A model generated the notes under the pieces. It did no database searches, was not told where the DNA came from, and saw only the letters and a list, made by a program, of their open reading frames with translations. DNA of 64,000 nt from Pseudomonas sp. Fl4BN1. Lineage in GTDB: Bacteria > Pseudomonadota > Gammaproteobacteria > Pseudomonadales > Pseudomonadaceae. Positions 26,622-35,007 of this stretch are shown piece after piece (position 1 is the first letter of the stretch; each line of letters opens with the position of its first letter). Made by a program: the position numbers and the translations under genes. The DNA lies in contig NZ_JAAARM010000029.1 in the NCBI RefSeq assembly GCF_009908285.1, positions 1 through 64,000 of the forward strand. Direction: 5' to 3'.

Positions 26622-27872
26622 ATGATCAATAAAAACCACTGCCTGACGCTCGATGAACAGGACCCTCTGGCGCCACTGCGCCAACAGTTTGCCTTGCCCG
26701 AGGGGGTGATCTACCTCGACGGCAACTCCCTCGGAGCCCGTCCCCTGGCTTCCCTTGAGCGGGCCCGGCAGGTGATCGAGCAGGAGTGGGGCGATGGCCT
26801 GATCCGCAGCTGGAACAGCGCCGGCTGGCGTGACCTGCCCCTGCGCCTGGGGGATCGCCTGGCGCCGCTGATCGGTGCCGGTGCCGGCGAAGTGGTGATC
26901 ACCGACACCACCTCGATCAACCTGTTCAAGGTACTCAGCGCGGCGTTGCAGGTACAGGCCGAGCGCGCCCCGCAGCGCCGGGTGATCGTCTCTGAAAGCA
27001 GCAATTTTCCGACTGACTTGTACATCGTCGAAGGCCTGACGCAGTTGTTGCAACGCGGCTATTCCCTGCGCCTGGTCGACAGCCCGGAGCAGATTCCGGC
27101 GGCCATCGACCAGGACACCGCGGTGGTCCTGCTGACCCACGTCAACTACAAGACCGGCTACATGCACGACATGCAGGCGGTCACTGGGCTGATCCACGAA
27201 GCCGGTGCCCTGAGCATCTGGGACCTGGCTCACTCCGCCGGCGCCGTGCCGGTGGCGCTGACCCAGTCCGGCGCCGACTACGCGATCGGCTGCACCTACA
27301 AATACCTCAATGGCGGCCCCGGTTCCCAGGCGTTCGCCTGGGTGGCCCCGACGCTCTGCGACCTGGTGACCCAGCCGTTGTCCGGCTGGTTTGGCCATGC
27401 CCGGCAGTTCGATATGGCCACTCACTATGAGCCCAGCAGCGGCATTGCCCGTTACCTGTGCGGCACCCAGCCGATCACCTCCCTGGCCATGGTCGAATGT
27501 GGCCTGGAAATTTTCGAACAGACCGACATGCAGAGCCTGCGCCGCAAGTCCCTGGCCCTGACCGATCTGTTTATCCAATTGGTGGAACAGCGCTGCGCCG
27601 GCCATGACCTGAAGCTGGTGACCCCGCGGGATCACGCCAAGCGTGGCAGTCACGTGAGCTTCGAGCACCCTGAGGGCTACGCGGTGATCCAGGCCCTGAT
27701 CGCCCGGGGCGTGATTGGCGATTACCGTGAGCCACGGATCATGCGTTTCGGTTTCACCCCGCTGTATACCCGCTTCAGCGAAGTCTGGGATGCGGTGCAG
27801 ATCCTCGGTGAAATCCTTGATCAGAAAACCTGGGCCCAGGCGCAGTTCCAGGTGCGTCACAGCGTGACCTGA
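26622..27872 (+). CDS. kynU: Kynureninase
   Basis: 416 aa. This PLP enzyme cleaves L-kynurenine to anthranilate and L-alanine, linking the kyn steps to AntABC. The PLP-lysine stretch CTYKYLNGGPGSQAF has Lys at about residue 227; IWDLAHSAGAVPV supplies the PLP-binding Asp. The N-terminal YLDGNSLG is typical. ATG 26622 has AGGA six bases upstream; an in-frame ATG 27 bases earlier is less well placed. It is separated from kynB-kynA by the ant block but probably shares their regulator. Confidence 0.95.
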   Translation: MINKNHCLTLDEQDPLAPLRQQFALPEGVIYLDGNSLGARPLASLERARQVIEQEWGDGLIRSWNSAGWRDLPLRLGDRLAPLIGAGAGEVVITDTTSINLFKVLSAALQVQAERAPQRRVIVSESSNFPTDLYIVEGLTQLLQRGYSLRLVDSPEQIPAAIDQDTAVVLLTHVNYKTGYMHDMQAVTGLIHEAGALSIWDLAHSAGAVPVALTQSGADYAIGCTYKYLNGGPGSQAFAWVAPTLCDLVTQPLSGWFGHARQFDMATHYEPSSGIARYLCGTQPITSLAMVECGLEIFEQTDMQSLRRKSLALTDLFIQLVEQRCAGHDLKLVTPRDHAKRGSHVSFEHPEGYAVIQALIARGVIGDYREPRIMRFGFTPLYTRFSEVWDAVQILGEILDQKTWAQAQFQVRHSVT

Positions 27873-28002
27873 TGCGGTGTTTGTCGCCGCGGCCACAGGC
27901 AGTGGCGACAGCAAGCCAATACCCACATGAGTCAGATAGCGGCGCAGGGAGGCGCCGAAACATTGATCAACGCGTGCACATAACAATAAAGAGGCACTGA
28001 AC

Positions 28003-29406
28003 GTGACCACCACCAACAAGGGTTTTGAAGCGATTTCCAATCGCGAGCATGGCCTCAGGCGGCAGTTGACCGCCGGCCAGATGAGTATGATCGCCATCGG
28101 CGGGGCCATCGGCACCGGGCTGTTCATGGGCAGTGCCTACGCCATCGGCTATGCCGGGCCCAGCGTGCTGCTGAGCTATGCCATCGGCGCGCTGATCACC
28201 CTGCTGTTGATGGGCTGCCTGGCGGAAATGACCGTGGCCCATTCCACTTCCGGCTCTTTCGGCGCTTATGCCGAGTTCTACGTCAGCCCGCTGGCCGGTT
28301 TCCTGGTGCGCTATGCCTACTGGGCGGCCATCGTGCTGGCGGTGGGCGCGGAGGTCACGGCCATTGCCATGTACATGAAGTACTGGTTCGCCAACGTCCC
28401 GGAATGGGTGTGGATCATCTCCTTCTCCAGTGTGCTGATCCTGCTCAACGCCATCAGCGTGAAGACCTTCGGCAACTTCGAGTACTGGTTCTCCACCATC
28501 AAGATCGCTGCCATCGTCGGCTTCATCATCCTTGCGGTGTATGTGGTATTCGGCTCTGGCAACCCCGACTACGGGGTGCACAACTACAGCGCCCACGGCG
28601 GTTTCTTTCCCAACGGTTTCGAGGGCATGTGGATCGCGGTGATCGTGTCGATCTTCAGCTACTTGAGCGTCGAGATGATCGCAGTGGCGGCCGGTGAGGC
28701 CGAGGATCCGCAGCGTGCGGTGAAGCAGGCCTTTCGCGCGACCATCGTGCGTCTAGTGGTGTTCTACCTGCTGACCCTGGCGTTGATGCTGGCCATCGTG
28801 CCCTGGGTGCAGGCGGGCAAGGCCCAGAGCCCGTTTGTCACGGTGATGCAGACCATCGGCATTCCCGGGGCCACCGGGGTGATGAACTTCGTGATCCTGA
28901 TTGCCGCCCTGTCGGCGATGAACAGCCAGCTCTACATCACCACGCGGATGATGTTCAGCCTGTCCCGCGCCGGCTACGCACCCAAGTCGATGGGGGCCTT
29001 GAGCAAGAGCGGGATTCCGCTGAATGCCTTGCTGCTGTCCAGCTCCGGCATCGGCCTGGCGACCCTGATCAACGTGCTGTACCCGGAAAGTTCATTCACC
29101 CTGATGATGGCGATCTCGATGTTCGGCGCGATCTTCACCTGGTTCATGATCTTCCTCACCCACTACTGTTTCCGCCGTTATCACCAACGTCACGGCGAGC
29201 AGCAGCTGTCGTTCCGCATGCGCCTGTTTCCCTACAGCACCCTGCTGGGGCTGGTGCTGATGGGCGCGGTGATGATCACCACCTTTTTCACCGACGCGTT
29301 CAGGATGACCCTGGTGTTCGGGGTGCCGTTCCTGCTGTTGCTGACCCTGGTCTACTACCTGTGCTTTCGTAAGCCGAGGACGGTCGCCGGATTGTCCGAG
29401 GTCTGA
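28003..29406 (+). CDS. Amino acid permease (APC superfamily, AAT family)
   Basis: 467 aa from a GTG at 28003 with AAGAGG 7 bases upstream. Twelve hydrophobic helices are expected. The first carries QMSMIAIGGAIGTGLFMGS, and HSTSGSFGAYAEFYVSPLAGF and VSIFSYLSVEMIAVAAGEAEDP are family motifs. It lies 130 bases after kynU on the same strand, so it may bring in a pathway substrate or the alanine released by KynU; this is inference. The sequence right after its stop is transposase-derived, so an insertion ended close to the 3' end of this gene. Confidence 0.85.
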   Translation: MTTTNKGFEAISNREHGLRRQLTAGQMSMIAIGGAIGTGLFMGSAYAIGYAGPSVLLSYAIGALITLLLMGCLAEMTVAHSTSGSFGAYAEFYVSPLAGFLVRYAYWAAIVLAVGAEVTAIAMYMKYWFANVPEWVWIISFSSVLILLNAISVKTFGNFEYWFSTIKIAAIVGFIILAVYVVFGSGNPDYGVHNYSAHGGFFPNGFEGMWIAVIVSIFSYLSVEMIAVAAGEAEDPQRAVKQAFRATIVRLVVFYLLTLALMLAIVPWVQAGKAQSPFVTVMQTIGIPGATGVMNFVILIAALSAMNSQLYITTRMMFSLSRAGYAPKSMGALSKSGIPLNALLLSSSGIGLATLINVLYPESSFTLMMAISMFGAIFTWFMIFLTHYCFRRYHQRHGEQQLSFRMRLFPYSTLLGLVLMGAVMITTFFTDAFRMTLVFGVPFLLLLTLVYYLCFRKPRTVAGLSEV

Positions 29407-29417
29407 GGCCACGCCTC

Positions 29418-30007
29418 CCGGATGTCCAGCAGCTTGGCGTGTTCTCGTACGTATCGGTGGAGGCCCGTGTACCGGCCGATCACCCCATTCGTAAGCTTCG
29501 CATCCTGGTCGATACGATTCTCCGCGAGCTGAACGATCTGCTGGACACCCGCTATGCGGACGCTGGGCGGCCGTCGATTCCGCCGGAGCGGATTCTCCGG
29601 GCATCGCTGTTGCAGGTTGTGTATAGCGTGCGTAGTGAGCGACTGCTGATGGAACAGATGGACTACAACCTGCTGTTCCGTTGGTGCGTTGGGCTCAACG
29701 TGAACGACTCGGTGTGGGACCACTCCACGTTCTCGTTCAACCGGGATCGGTTGTTCGATGGCGAGATTGCGCAACGGTTCTTTGAGCATTCGGTGCTGTT
29801 AGCGCGGATGCGTGAGCTGGTCAGCGACGAGCACTTCTCGGTCGATGGCACGCTGTTGGAGGCATGGGCCTCGCATAAGAGCTTCCGGCGCAAGGAGGGT
29901 GGTTAGGTCTCGCCACCGTGCGAGGCTGGGTCACCTGGGGCTTTGCGGCTTACAATGTGATCCGCCTGGGCGGAATCGCTGGGTGGTGGCAGCCATCCGC
30001 GACTTGA
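29418..30007 (+). mobile_element. Internally deleted transposase remnant (IS5-like, DUF772 type)
   Basis: From about 29418 a frame encodes the near-complete N-terminal part of a transposase (DVQQLGVFSYVSVEARVPADHP, RPSIPPERILRASLLQVVYS, LLMEQMDYNLLFRWCVGLN, FSVDGTLLEAWASHKSFRRK) and ends in a TAG near 29906. Right behind it, in another frame, lies a typical transposase C-terminus (GWVTWGFAAYNVIRLGG) ending at 30007. The catalytic middle, normally over 150 residues, is missing. No start codon lies at the natural N-terminus and I could not see terminal inverted repeats. It is an inactive fossil inserted beside the permease gene. Confidence 0.75.
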
Positions 30008-30077
30008 GTTGTGGTGAGTGTCACGCTTGCGCCGAACGAGCTGACTTGAAAATCGAAAGCCTTCAAAGGAGCTGCGC

Positions 30078-30305
30078 ATGACAAATTGGCAACGTGGTGA
30101 CTTAGTCGAGCTAGACGGCCTTCTTGCGGTCGTGGTCGGCATTGAGGGGGATCCAAATGTCCCCGAGGAGCACATCGCAGTTTGGTTTGGTGCCCCAAGT
30201 TGCATCCGAACGTCCAAGGGCGGAGCTGGTGGAGCGAGTCCGGAGGTTTGGACGGTGCCAGCGGACTTGTTCGTGCGAGCCGCTGAGCCTGATTGGCGTC
30301 ACTGA
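30078..30305 (+). CDS. Small hypothetical protein
   Basis: 75 aa with a strong AAAGGAG site six bases before the ATG. The sequence (MTNWQRGDLVELDGLLAVVV at the start, VPADLFVRAAEPDWRH at the end) reads as a small soluble beta-rich, SH3-like protein. I do not recognise a named family. It follows the transposase fossil by 70 bases and is convergent with a MerR gene, so it may be an isolated remnant of a transferred segment. Codon use is slightly less GC-rich than its neighbours. Confidence 0.6.
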   Translation: MTNWQRGDLVELDGLLAVVVGIEGDPNVPEEHIAVWFGAPSCIRTSKGGAGGASPEVWTVPADLFVRAAEPDWRH

Positions 30306-30357
30306 TAATTGAATTTTCTATCGGAATGCATTTTTCTGCTCCTTTCTCAACGACCTG

Positions 30358-30729
30358 CTAGAGGCTGCCCAGGGGGCACTCCTCGCGGGCTTGTTGCAGG
30401 CTGGTCTCGAAGATTTCGAGCCGGCCCTGCAACTGCTGCAAGTCATCGATCTGCTGTTGCAGTTCGCGCTTCTTCTGCGCCAGGGCCGCCTGGGCCCGGT
30501 CCCAGGGAAAGGCCTGCCCCTTGTGGGTGACGAACACCTGCTGCAATTCCTTGAGCTTGAAACCCAGTTGCTGGGCGCACTTGATGAACATCAGTTGCTC
30601 GACGCTCTGGGCGTCATAGAGCCGGTAGCGACCCTGGCGGGGCGCCTCGGGCAAGAGGCCGATAGCCTCGTAATGGCGGATGCTCTTGATGGTGGTTCCG
30701 GACAGTTGCGCGGCTTGGCCGATGTACAT
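30358..30729 (-). CDS. MerR-family transcriptional regulator
   Basis: 123 aa from the ATG at 30729, with AAGGAG five bases upstream. It has a classic MerR N-terminus (MYIGQAAQLSGTTIKSIRHY, then EAIGLLPEAPRQGRYRLYD) and a long C-terminal dimerisation coiled coil. Only two cysteines are present (KCAQQ and EECPLG near the end), too few to call a metal sensor. It lies 59 bases downstream of the oxidoreductase gene on the same strand, and probably regulates that enzyme or a redox/electrophile response. Confidence 0.85.
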   Translation of the reverse strand: MYIGQAAQLSGTTIKSIRHYEAIGLLPEAPRQGRYRLYDAQSVEQLMFIKCAQQLGFKLKELQQVFVTHKGQAFPWDRAQAALAQKKRELQQQIDDLQQLQGRLEIFETSLQQAREECPLGSL

Positions 30730-30788
30730 GAAAACTCCTTTTCGGTACCGGGTGGCGGGCAGACAGCGTTGCGCATTATCCGGCGGAT

Positions 30789-31364
30789 TCACTGCCTGGC
30801 AAGGTACTGCGCCTGCATCAGCCAATCGGCCTTGCGTTCTTCACTGGCGTCCAGCACCGGACCAAAGGTCAGGGTACGCAACGGCTTGATGCCACAGAAG
30901 GCCAGGGTGGTGCGGCGCATCTGCTGCAGGCCGGGCATGCGGTAGAACCAGCGGAAGTACCAGGGCGGGGTGTCCATGGTCACCAGCAGGTGGGCGGTGC
31001 GGCCCTTGAGCAGTTGTTCCGGGAAGGCTTTGCCGGGGCGGTACTTGAAGGCGAAGCCCGGCAGCAGCACACGGTCGAGAAAACCCTTCATCAGCGCCGG
31101 AATGCCGCCCCACCAGATGGGGAAGACCCAGGTCAGGTGCTCGGCCCAGAGGATGTCAGCCTGGGCCCGCTGCAGGTCTTCTTCCAGGGGCTGGATCTGA
31201 CGATAGCCTTCACGCAGCACCGGATCGAAGTGCAGGTCGCCGAGCCTGAGCTGGCGCACTTCATGACCGGCGTCCTGCGCCGCCTTCATGTAGCGCTCGC
31301 TCAATGCCGCGCACAGGCTGTGGCGCGAAGGGTGGCCGAGAATCACCAGGATGCGTTTGCTCAT
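30789..31364 (-). CDS. NAD(P)H-dependent quinone oxidoreductase (flavodoxin fold)
   Basis: 191 aa from the ATG at 31364. Members reduce quinones or electrophiles by two electrons with FMN or FAD. The N-terminus RILVILGHPSRHSLCAAL binds flavin phosphate, and HLTWVFPIWWGGIPALMKGF plus MDTPPWYFRWFYRMPG are typical of the KefF/DT-diaphorase-like group. It is sandwiched between a LysR gene (56 bases upstream) and a MerR gene (downstream), all on one strand. The substrate cannot be read from the sequence. Confidence 0.88.
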   Translation of the reverse strand: MSKRILVILGHPSRHSLCAALSERYMKAAQDAGHEVRQLRLGDLHFDPVLREGYRQIQPLEEDLQRAQADILWAEHLTWVFPIWWGGIPALMKGFLDRVLLPGFAFKYRPGKAFPEQLLKGRTAHLLVTMDTPPWYFRWFYRMPGLQQMRRTTLAFCGIKPLRTLTFGPVLDASEERKADWLMQAQYLARQ

Positions 31365-31420
31365 TGCCGTGGTCCTTGAGGAACAAACCCCAAGGCTAAG
31401 GTCTGCCCCTAAGGGGAGAG

Positions 31421-32305
31421 TCAAGGTGCCTGCAGTGCCAGGCACAAGCTCTGGGCATACAGCGGCAGGCCCTCGAAGTCGCGGGCGCACAGCAGCAGCA
31501 GCCGGCGCCGGGCCCAGGCCTCACTCAAGGGCCGGGATTGCAGCGCCAGGTGCGGGTTGCGCTGCAGCGCGGCCAGGGGCACCACTGCCAGCCCGGCACC
31601 ACGGGCCACCATGCGCAGCAGGGCATCGAAACCCTCGGCGCGAATCCGCAACTGCATGCGTCGGCCCAGGTGCAGGGCCTGCTCTTCCAGGTACACCGCC
31701 AGGGCGCTGTGGCTGGCGAGGCCGACGTAGTCATGGGCCAGGGTGTCGCTGAAACTCGGGCTCGGTTGGCTGCTCAGGGCATGTTCCCGGGGCATCACCA
31801 GCACCAGGGGATCGTCGCGAAACGGGCGGGTCATCAGCCCCTGGGTGTCCACGGCGTCGGAGACGATGCCCAGCTCCGCCGCGCCCTGGCGCAGGGCGTG
31901 GGTAATGCGCTGGCTGGGCAGTTCCTGCAGGTCGATATCCACATGGGGCTGGCTGTGCAGGAAGTCCGCCAGCACCTCCGGCAGGTACTCGCTCAGGGCA
32001 GTGGTATTGCACAGCAGGCGCACCTGGCCCTTGACCCCCTTGGCGTACTCGGCGAGGTCCTGTTGCAGGTGGTCGGCGTACAGCAGCAGGGTCCGGGCGT
32101 GCTGGGCCAGGGCCTGGCCGGCGGCGGTCGGGCTGACGCCCCGGCGTCCGCGCTGGAGAAACGCGATGCCCAGCGAGGCTTCCATGGCGCGGATTCTGGC
32201 GCTGGCGGCGGCCAGGGACAGATGGCTGCGAGTGGCGCCGGCGGTGATATTGCCGGCCTCGAGAATGTTCAGGTACAGCCGCAGGTCGATCAGATCGAAG
32301 TGCAT
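31421..32305 (-). CDS. LysR-family transcriptional regulator
   Basis: 294 aa from the ATG at 32305, with GGAGGCTC just upstream. Longer in-frame starts run into the repeat array and are artefacts. The N-terminus LRLYLNILEAGNITAGATRSH, with SARIRAMEASLG, forms the winged helix; the rest is an effector domain with LVLVMPREHAL. It reads in the same direction as the oxidoreductase and MerR genes, so it may head that group. The array of 106-bp repeats lies immediately upstream and leaves little room for an ordinary promoter. Confidence 0.87.
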   Translation of the reverse strand: MHFDLIDLRLYLNILEAGNITAGATRSHLSLAAASARIRAMEASLGIAFLQRGRRGVSPTAAGQALAQHARTLLLYADHLQQDLAEYAKGVKGQVRLLCNTTALSEYLPEVLADFLHSQPHVDIDLQELPSQRITHALRQGAAELGIVSDAVDTQGLMTRPFRDDPLVLVMPREHALSSQPSPSFSDTLAHDYVGLASHSALAVYLEEQALHLGRRMQLRIRAEGFDALLRMVARGAGLAVVPLAALQRNPHLALQSRPLSEAWARRRLLLLCARDFEGLPLYAQSLCLALQAP

Positions 32306-32333
32306 GGAGCCTCCCTCGGGGAACCGGGTCGGT

Positions 32334-32945
32334 GTAGGAGCCGGCTTGCCGGCGAAGGGGCCCTGAAGTTTTGCACAGGCCTTGGAAACGCCTTCGCTGG
32401 CAAGCCAGCTCCTACGGATGTATCGGCAATAGTTTTTTCGTAGGAGCCGGCTTGCCGGCGAAGGGGCCCTGGAGTTTTGCACAGGCCGTGGAAACGCCTT
32501 CGCTGGCAAGCCAGCTCCTACGGATGTATCGGCAATAGTTTTTTCGTAGGAGCCGGCTTGCCGGCGAAGGGGCCCTGGAGTTTTGCACAGGCCTTGGAAA
32601 CGTCTTCGCTGGCAAGCCAGCTCCTACGGATGTATCGGTAATAGTTTTTTCGTAGGAGCCGGCTTGCCGGCGAAGGGGCCCTGAAGTTTTGCACAGGCCT
32701 TGGAAACGCCTTCGCTGGCAAGCCAGCTCCTACGGATGTATCGGCAATAGGTTTTTCGTAGGAGCCGGCTTGCCGGCGAAGGGGCCCTGGAGTTTTGCAC
32801 AGGCCTTGGAAACGCCTTTGCTGGCAAGCCAGCTCCTACGGATGTATCGGCAATAGGTTTTTCGTAGGAGCCGGCTTGCCGGCGAAGGGGCCCTGAAGTT
32901 TTGCGCAGGCCTTGGAAACGCCTTCGCTGGCAAGCCAGCTCCTAC
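32334..32945. repeat. Six-unit tandem array of a 106-bp REPIN repeat
   Basis: Units start at 32334, 32440, 32546, 32652, 32758 and 32864, a constant 106-base period. Each unit is GTAGGAGCCGGCTTGCCGGC and a few more bases, a 32-base middle, then the inverted partner ending CCAGCTCCTAC, plus a 24-base linker (ATGTATCGGCAATAG and a T run). Each unit can fold into a long hairpin. Units differ by only a few substitutions, which points to amplification by unequal exchange. The last linker decays from 32946. The flanks (32306-32333, 32946-33049) contain no gene. Confidence 0.93.
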
Positions 32946-33049
32946 GGAGGTACGGGCAATAGGTTTTCGTATGTGCCTATTGCCTGGAAAGAGGCTGGCT
33001 CAGTATATGGCAGATTTTCAGCGTGGCGAGCAGGGCGCAGGATAGGCCC

Positions 33050-33814
33050 ATGAACAGCTCACTCGCGTTTTATCAGAACCTCGGAATCACCCTGTCGCTG
33101 TTGGTGATCTGTACCTTTGTGCTGGCCGGCATGGTCAAGGGGGTGATCGGTCTCGGGCTGCCCACCATTGCCATGGGGCTGTTGGGGCTGGCTATGGCTC
33201 CGGCGCAGGCTGCAGCCTTGCTGATCATTCCGGCGACCCTGACCAATCTCTGGCAACTGGCCTTTGGCGGGCATCTGCCGGCCTTGCTCAAGCGCCTGTG
33301 GCCGATGCTGCTGGCGATCTTGGTCGGCACCGGGGCCGGTTCCCTGTGGCTGGGGATCGATGGCGGGCATTGGGTGGTGCGGGGATTGGGTGCGGCCTTG
33401 TTGCTGTATGCCCTGAGCGGTCTGTTGTTGCCGACCCTGCGGGTGTCGGCGGCCCAGGAGCGCTGGCTGGCGCCGCTGTGCGGGCTGGTCACCGGAGTGA
33501 TCACCTCTGCCACCGGGGTGTTCGTGATTCCGGCAGTGCCCTATCTGCAGGCCCTGGGTTTGAACAGGGATCAACTGGTGCAGGCCCTGGGCCTGTCGTT
33601 CACCGTCTCGACCCTGGCCCTGGCCGGCGGATTGCTCTGGCGCGGTGCCCTGGGTAGCGCCGAGCTGGGGGCTTCATTGCTGACCCTGGCCCCGGCGCTG
33701 TTGGGCATGTGGCTGGGGCAATGGCTGCGCCAGCGCATCAGTGCCTTGCTGTTCAAGCGGGCGTTCTTTATCGGCCTGGGCCTGCTGGGCGGGCATCTGT
33801 TGATCAGCGGCTAG
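33050..33814 (+). CDS. TauE/SafE (TSUP) family membrane permease
   Basis: 254 aa from the ATG at 33050 (AGGAT upstream); an in-frame ATG at 33023 is possible. About eight membrane helices. The TSUP pattern appears as two half-repeats: FVLAGMVKGVIGLGLPTIAM near the start and LVTGVITSATGVFVIPAVPYL in the middle. Family members export sulfite, sulfoacetate or other organic anions; the substrate is unknown. It is convergent with the ABM monooxygenase gene, with 9 bases between the stops. Confidence 0.88.
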   Translation: MNSSLAFYQNLGITLSLLVICTFVLAGMVKGVIGLGLPTIAMGLLGLAMAPAQAAALLIIPATLTNLWQLAFGGHLPALLKRLWPMLLAILVGTGAGSLWLGIDGGHWVVRGLGAALLLYALSGLLLPTLRVSAAQERWLAPLCGLVTGVITSATGVFVIPAVPYLQALGLNRDQLVQALGLSFTVSTLALAGGLLWRGALGSAELGASLLTLAPALLGMWLGQWLRQRISALLFKRAFFIGLGLLGGHLLISG

Positions 33815-33823
33815 ACCTTCTGC

Positions 33824-34138
33824 TCAGCGGCCAGTTGCGGCCGGGCTGAGCATGTCGATGGCGCGGATCTCGAAGTCCTGCTGCAGATAGTCCATGCGGG
33901 CGTCGAGGAACTGCTGCATGTGCGGCAGGCTGGAGTGGATCTCCAGCGCCTCCGGCGAGGCCCAGACTTCATAGAAAATGAACAGGCTCGGGTCCTGCCG
34001 GTCCCGCAGCATGTGGTATTCGATGCAGCCTGCTTCGGCGCGACTGGCCGCAACGTGCCCGAGGAAGAAGGCTGCGAAAGCGTCGGCGCGCTCGGGACGG
34101 GTCTTGGCGTGAAGGATAAAGGCCTGGGGCGTGGACAT
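33824..34138 (-). CDS. Antibiotic-biosynthesis-monooxygenase-fold protein (YgiN-like)
   Basis: 104 aa. It is an ABM-fold ferredoxin-like dimer (FILHAKTRPERADAFAAFF, then CIEYHMLRDRQDPSLFIFYE, then the SSLPHMQQF end). In E. coli the related quinol monooxygenase YgiN is encoded beside mdaB and forms a quinone redox cycle with it. Here it is divergent from mdaB, 203 bases away, which supports the same job. No cofactor motif is expected for this family. Confidence 0.83.
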   Translation of the reverse strand: MSTPQAFILHAKTRPERADAFAAFFLGHVAASRAEAGCIEYHMLRDRQDPSLFIFYEVWASPEALEIHSSLPHMQQFLDARMDYLQQDFEIRAIDMLSPAATGR

Positions 34139-34207
34139 GCTGAAAGCACTCGCTGCGTTGGAAGGGAGTGAAAATTCTAAGGCAACAATCCGCTATCGAT
34201 TCGTGCG

Positions 34208-34218
34208 TTTGAGTCAAA
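34208..34218. promoter_or_regulatory. Palindrome in the ABM-mdaB divergent promoter
   Basis: TTTGAGTCAAA is a perfect 11-base palindrome with an AT-rich right flank (TGTATTTTGAAC), between the ABM start (34138) and mdaB (34342). It could be the operator of the LysR regulator encoded after mdaB. This is inference from position only. Confidence 0.35.
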
Positions 34219-34341
34219 TGTATTTTGAACAACCCGGGCTTATTCTCCGGCCCTTGCCTGATTAACCTGCCGCCATCGTTTTCAATCTTCACAGCCCGCC
34301 GCCACCGATGCGCAACGGGTTGTTCCCGATGAGGCTGGATC

Positions 34342-34932
34342 ATGAAAAAAGTACTGCTGCTCAATGGCGCCAAACAGTTCGCCCACTCCGATGGCCGCTA
34401 CAACGCGACCCTGCAGGATACCGCCCTGGCGGTGCTGGATCGTGGCGGCCTGGACGTCAAGGTCACCCACATCGATGCGGGTTACGACGTCCAGGAAGAA
34501 GTGGCGAAGTTTCTTTGGGCCGACGTGATCATCTACCAGATGCCTGGCTGGTGGATGGGCGCGCCGTGGATCGTCAAGAAGTACATCGACGAAGTCTTCA
34601 CCGAGGGCCACGGCAGCCTCTACGCCAGCGACGGCCGGACCCGTTCCGACGCTTCGCAGAAGTACGGCAGCGGCGGCTTGATCCAGGGCAAGCAGTACAT
34701 GCTCTCGCTGACCTGGAACGCACCGCAGCAGGCTTTCGACGACCCCAGCGACTTCTTCGAAGCCAAGGGCGTGGACGCGGTGTATTTCCCGTTCCACAAG
34801 GCCAATCAGTTCCTCGGCATGAGCGGCCTGCCGACCTTCCTCTGTGTCGACGTGATGAAGCGCCCGAACATCGAAGGCGACGTTCAGCGCTACGAAGAAC
34901 ACCTCAAGGCGGTGTTCAATCTCAAAGACTGA
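34342..34932 (+). CDS. mdaB: MdaB-like NADPH:quinone oxidoreductase
   Basis: 196 aa. It reduces quinones to quinols by two electrons using FAD and NADPH, protecting against quinone toxicity. The MdaB pattern is clear: MKKVLLLNGAKQFAHSDGRY at the start, then YQMPGWWMGAPWIVKKYID, and YGSGGLIQGKQYMLSLTWNAP. The length matches E. coli MdaB (193). A LysR gene follows 75 bases later on the same strand and is its likely regulator. Confidence 0.92.
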   Translation: MKKVLLLNGAKQFAHSDGRYNATLQDTALAVLDRGGLDVKVTHIDAGYDVQEEVAKFLWADVIIYQMPGWWMGAPWIVKKYIDEVFTEGHGSLYASDGRTRSDASQKYGSGGLIQGKQYMLSLTWNAPQQAFDDPSDFFEAKGVDAVYFPFHKANQFLGMSGLPTFLCVDVMKRPNIEGDVQRYEEHLKAVFNLKD

Positions 34933-35007
34933 ATCCGGCTACTATTGAGTGCCTTGAAGCGGATCACTTGCTTTGTGGGTGCCATCCACTGCTGACAGAG
35001 GACTCAT

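Noticed and set aside
26538..28127. 529-codon minus-strand ORF opposite kynU
   Set aside because: Shadow frame of kynU and its flank; no ribosome site, low-complexity His/Gln/Gly-rich product.
32412..32933. Series of 67-codon minus-strand ORFs
   Set aside because: They are the same frame read through each repeat unit; no ribosome site, and they exist only because the period keeps stops out of frame.
32334..32945. Regularly spaced repeats that look like a CRISPR array
   Set aside because: The repeated unit is the whole 106 bases, with no unique spacers. The palindromes are REP sequences and no cas genes are near.
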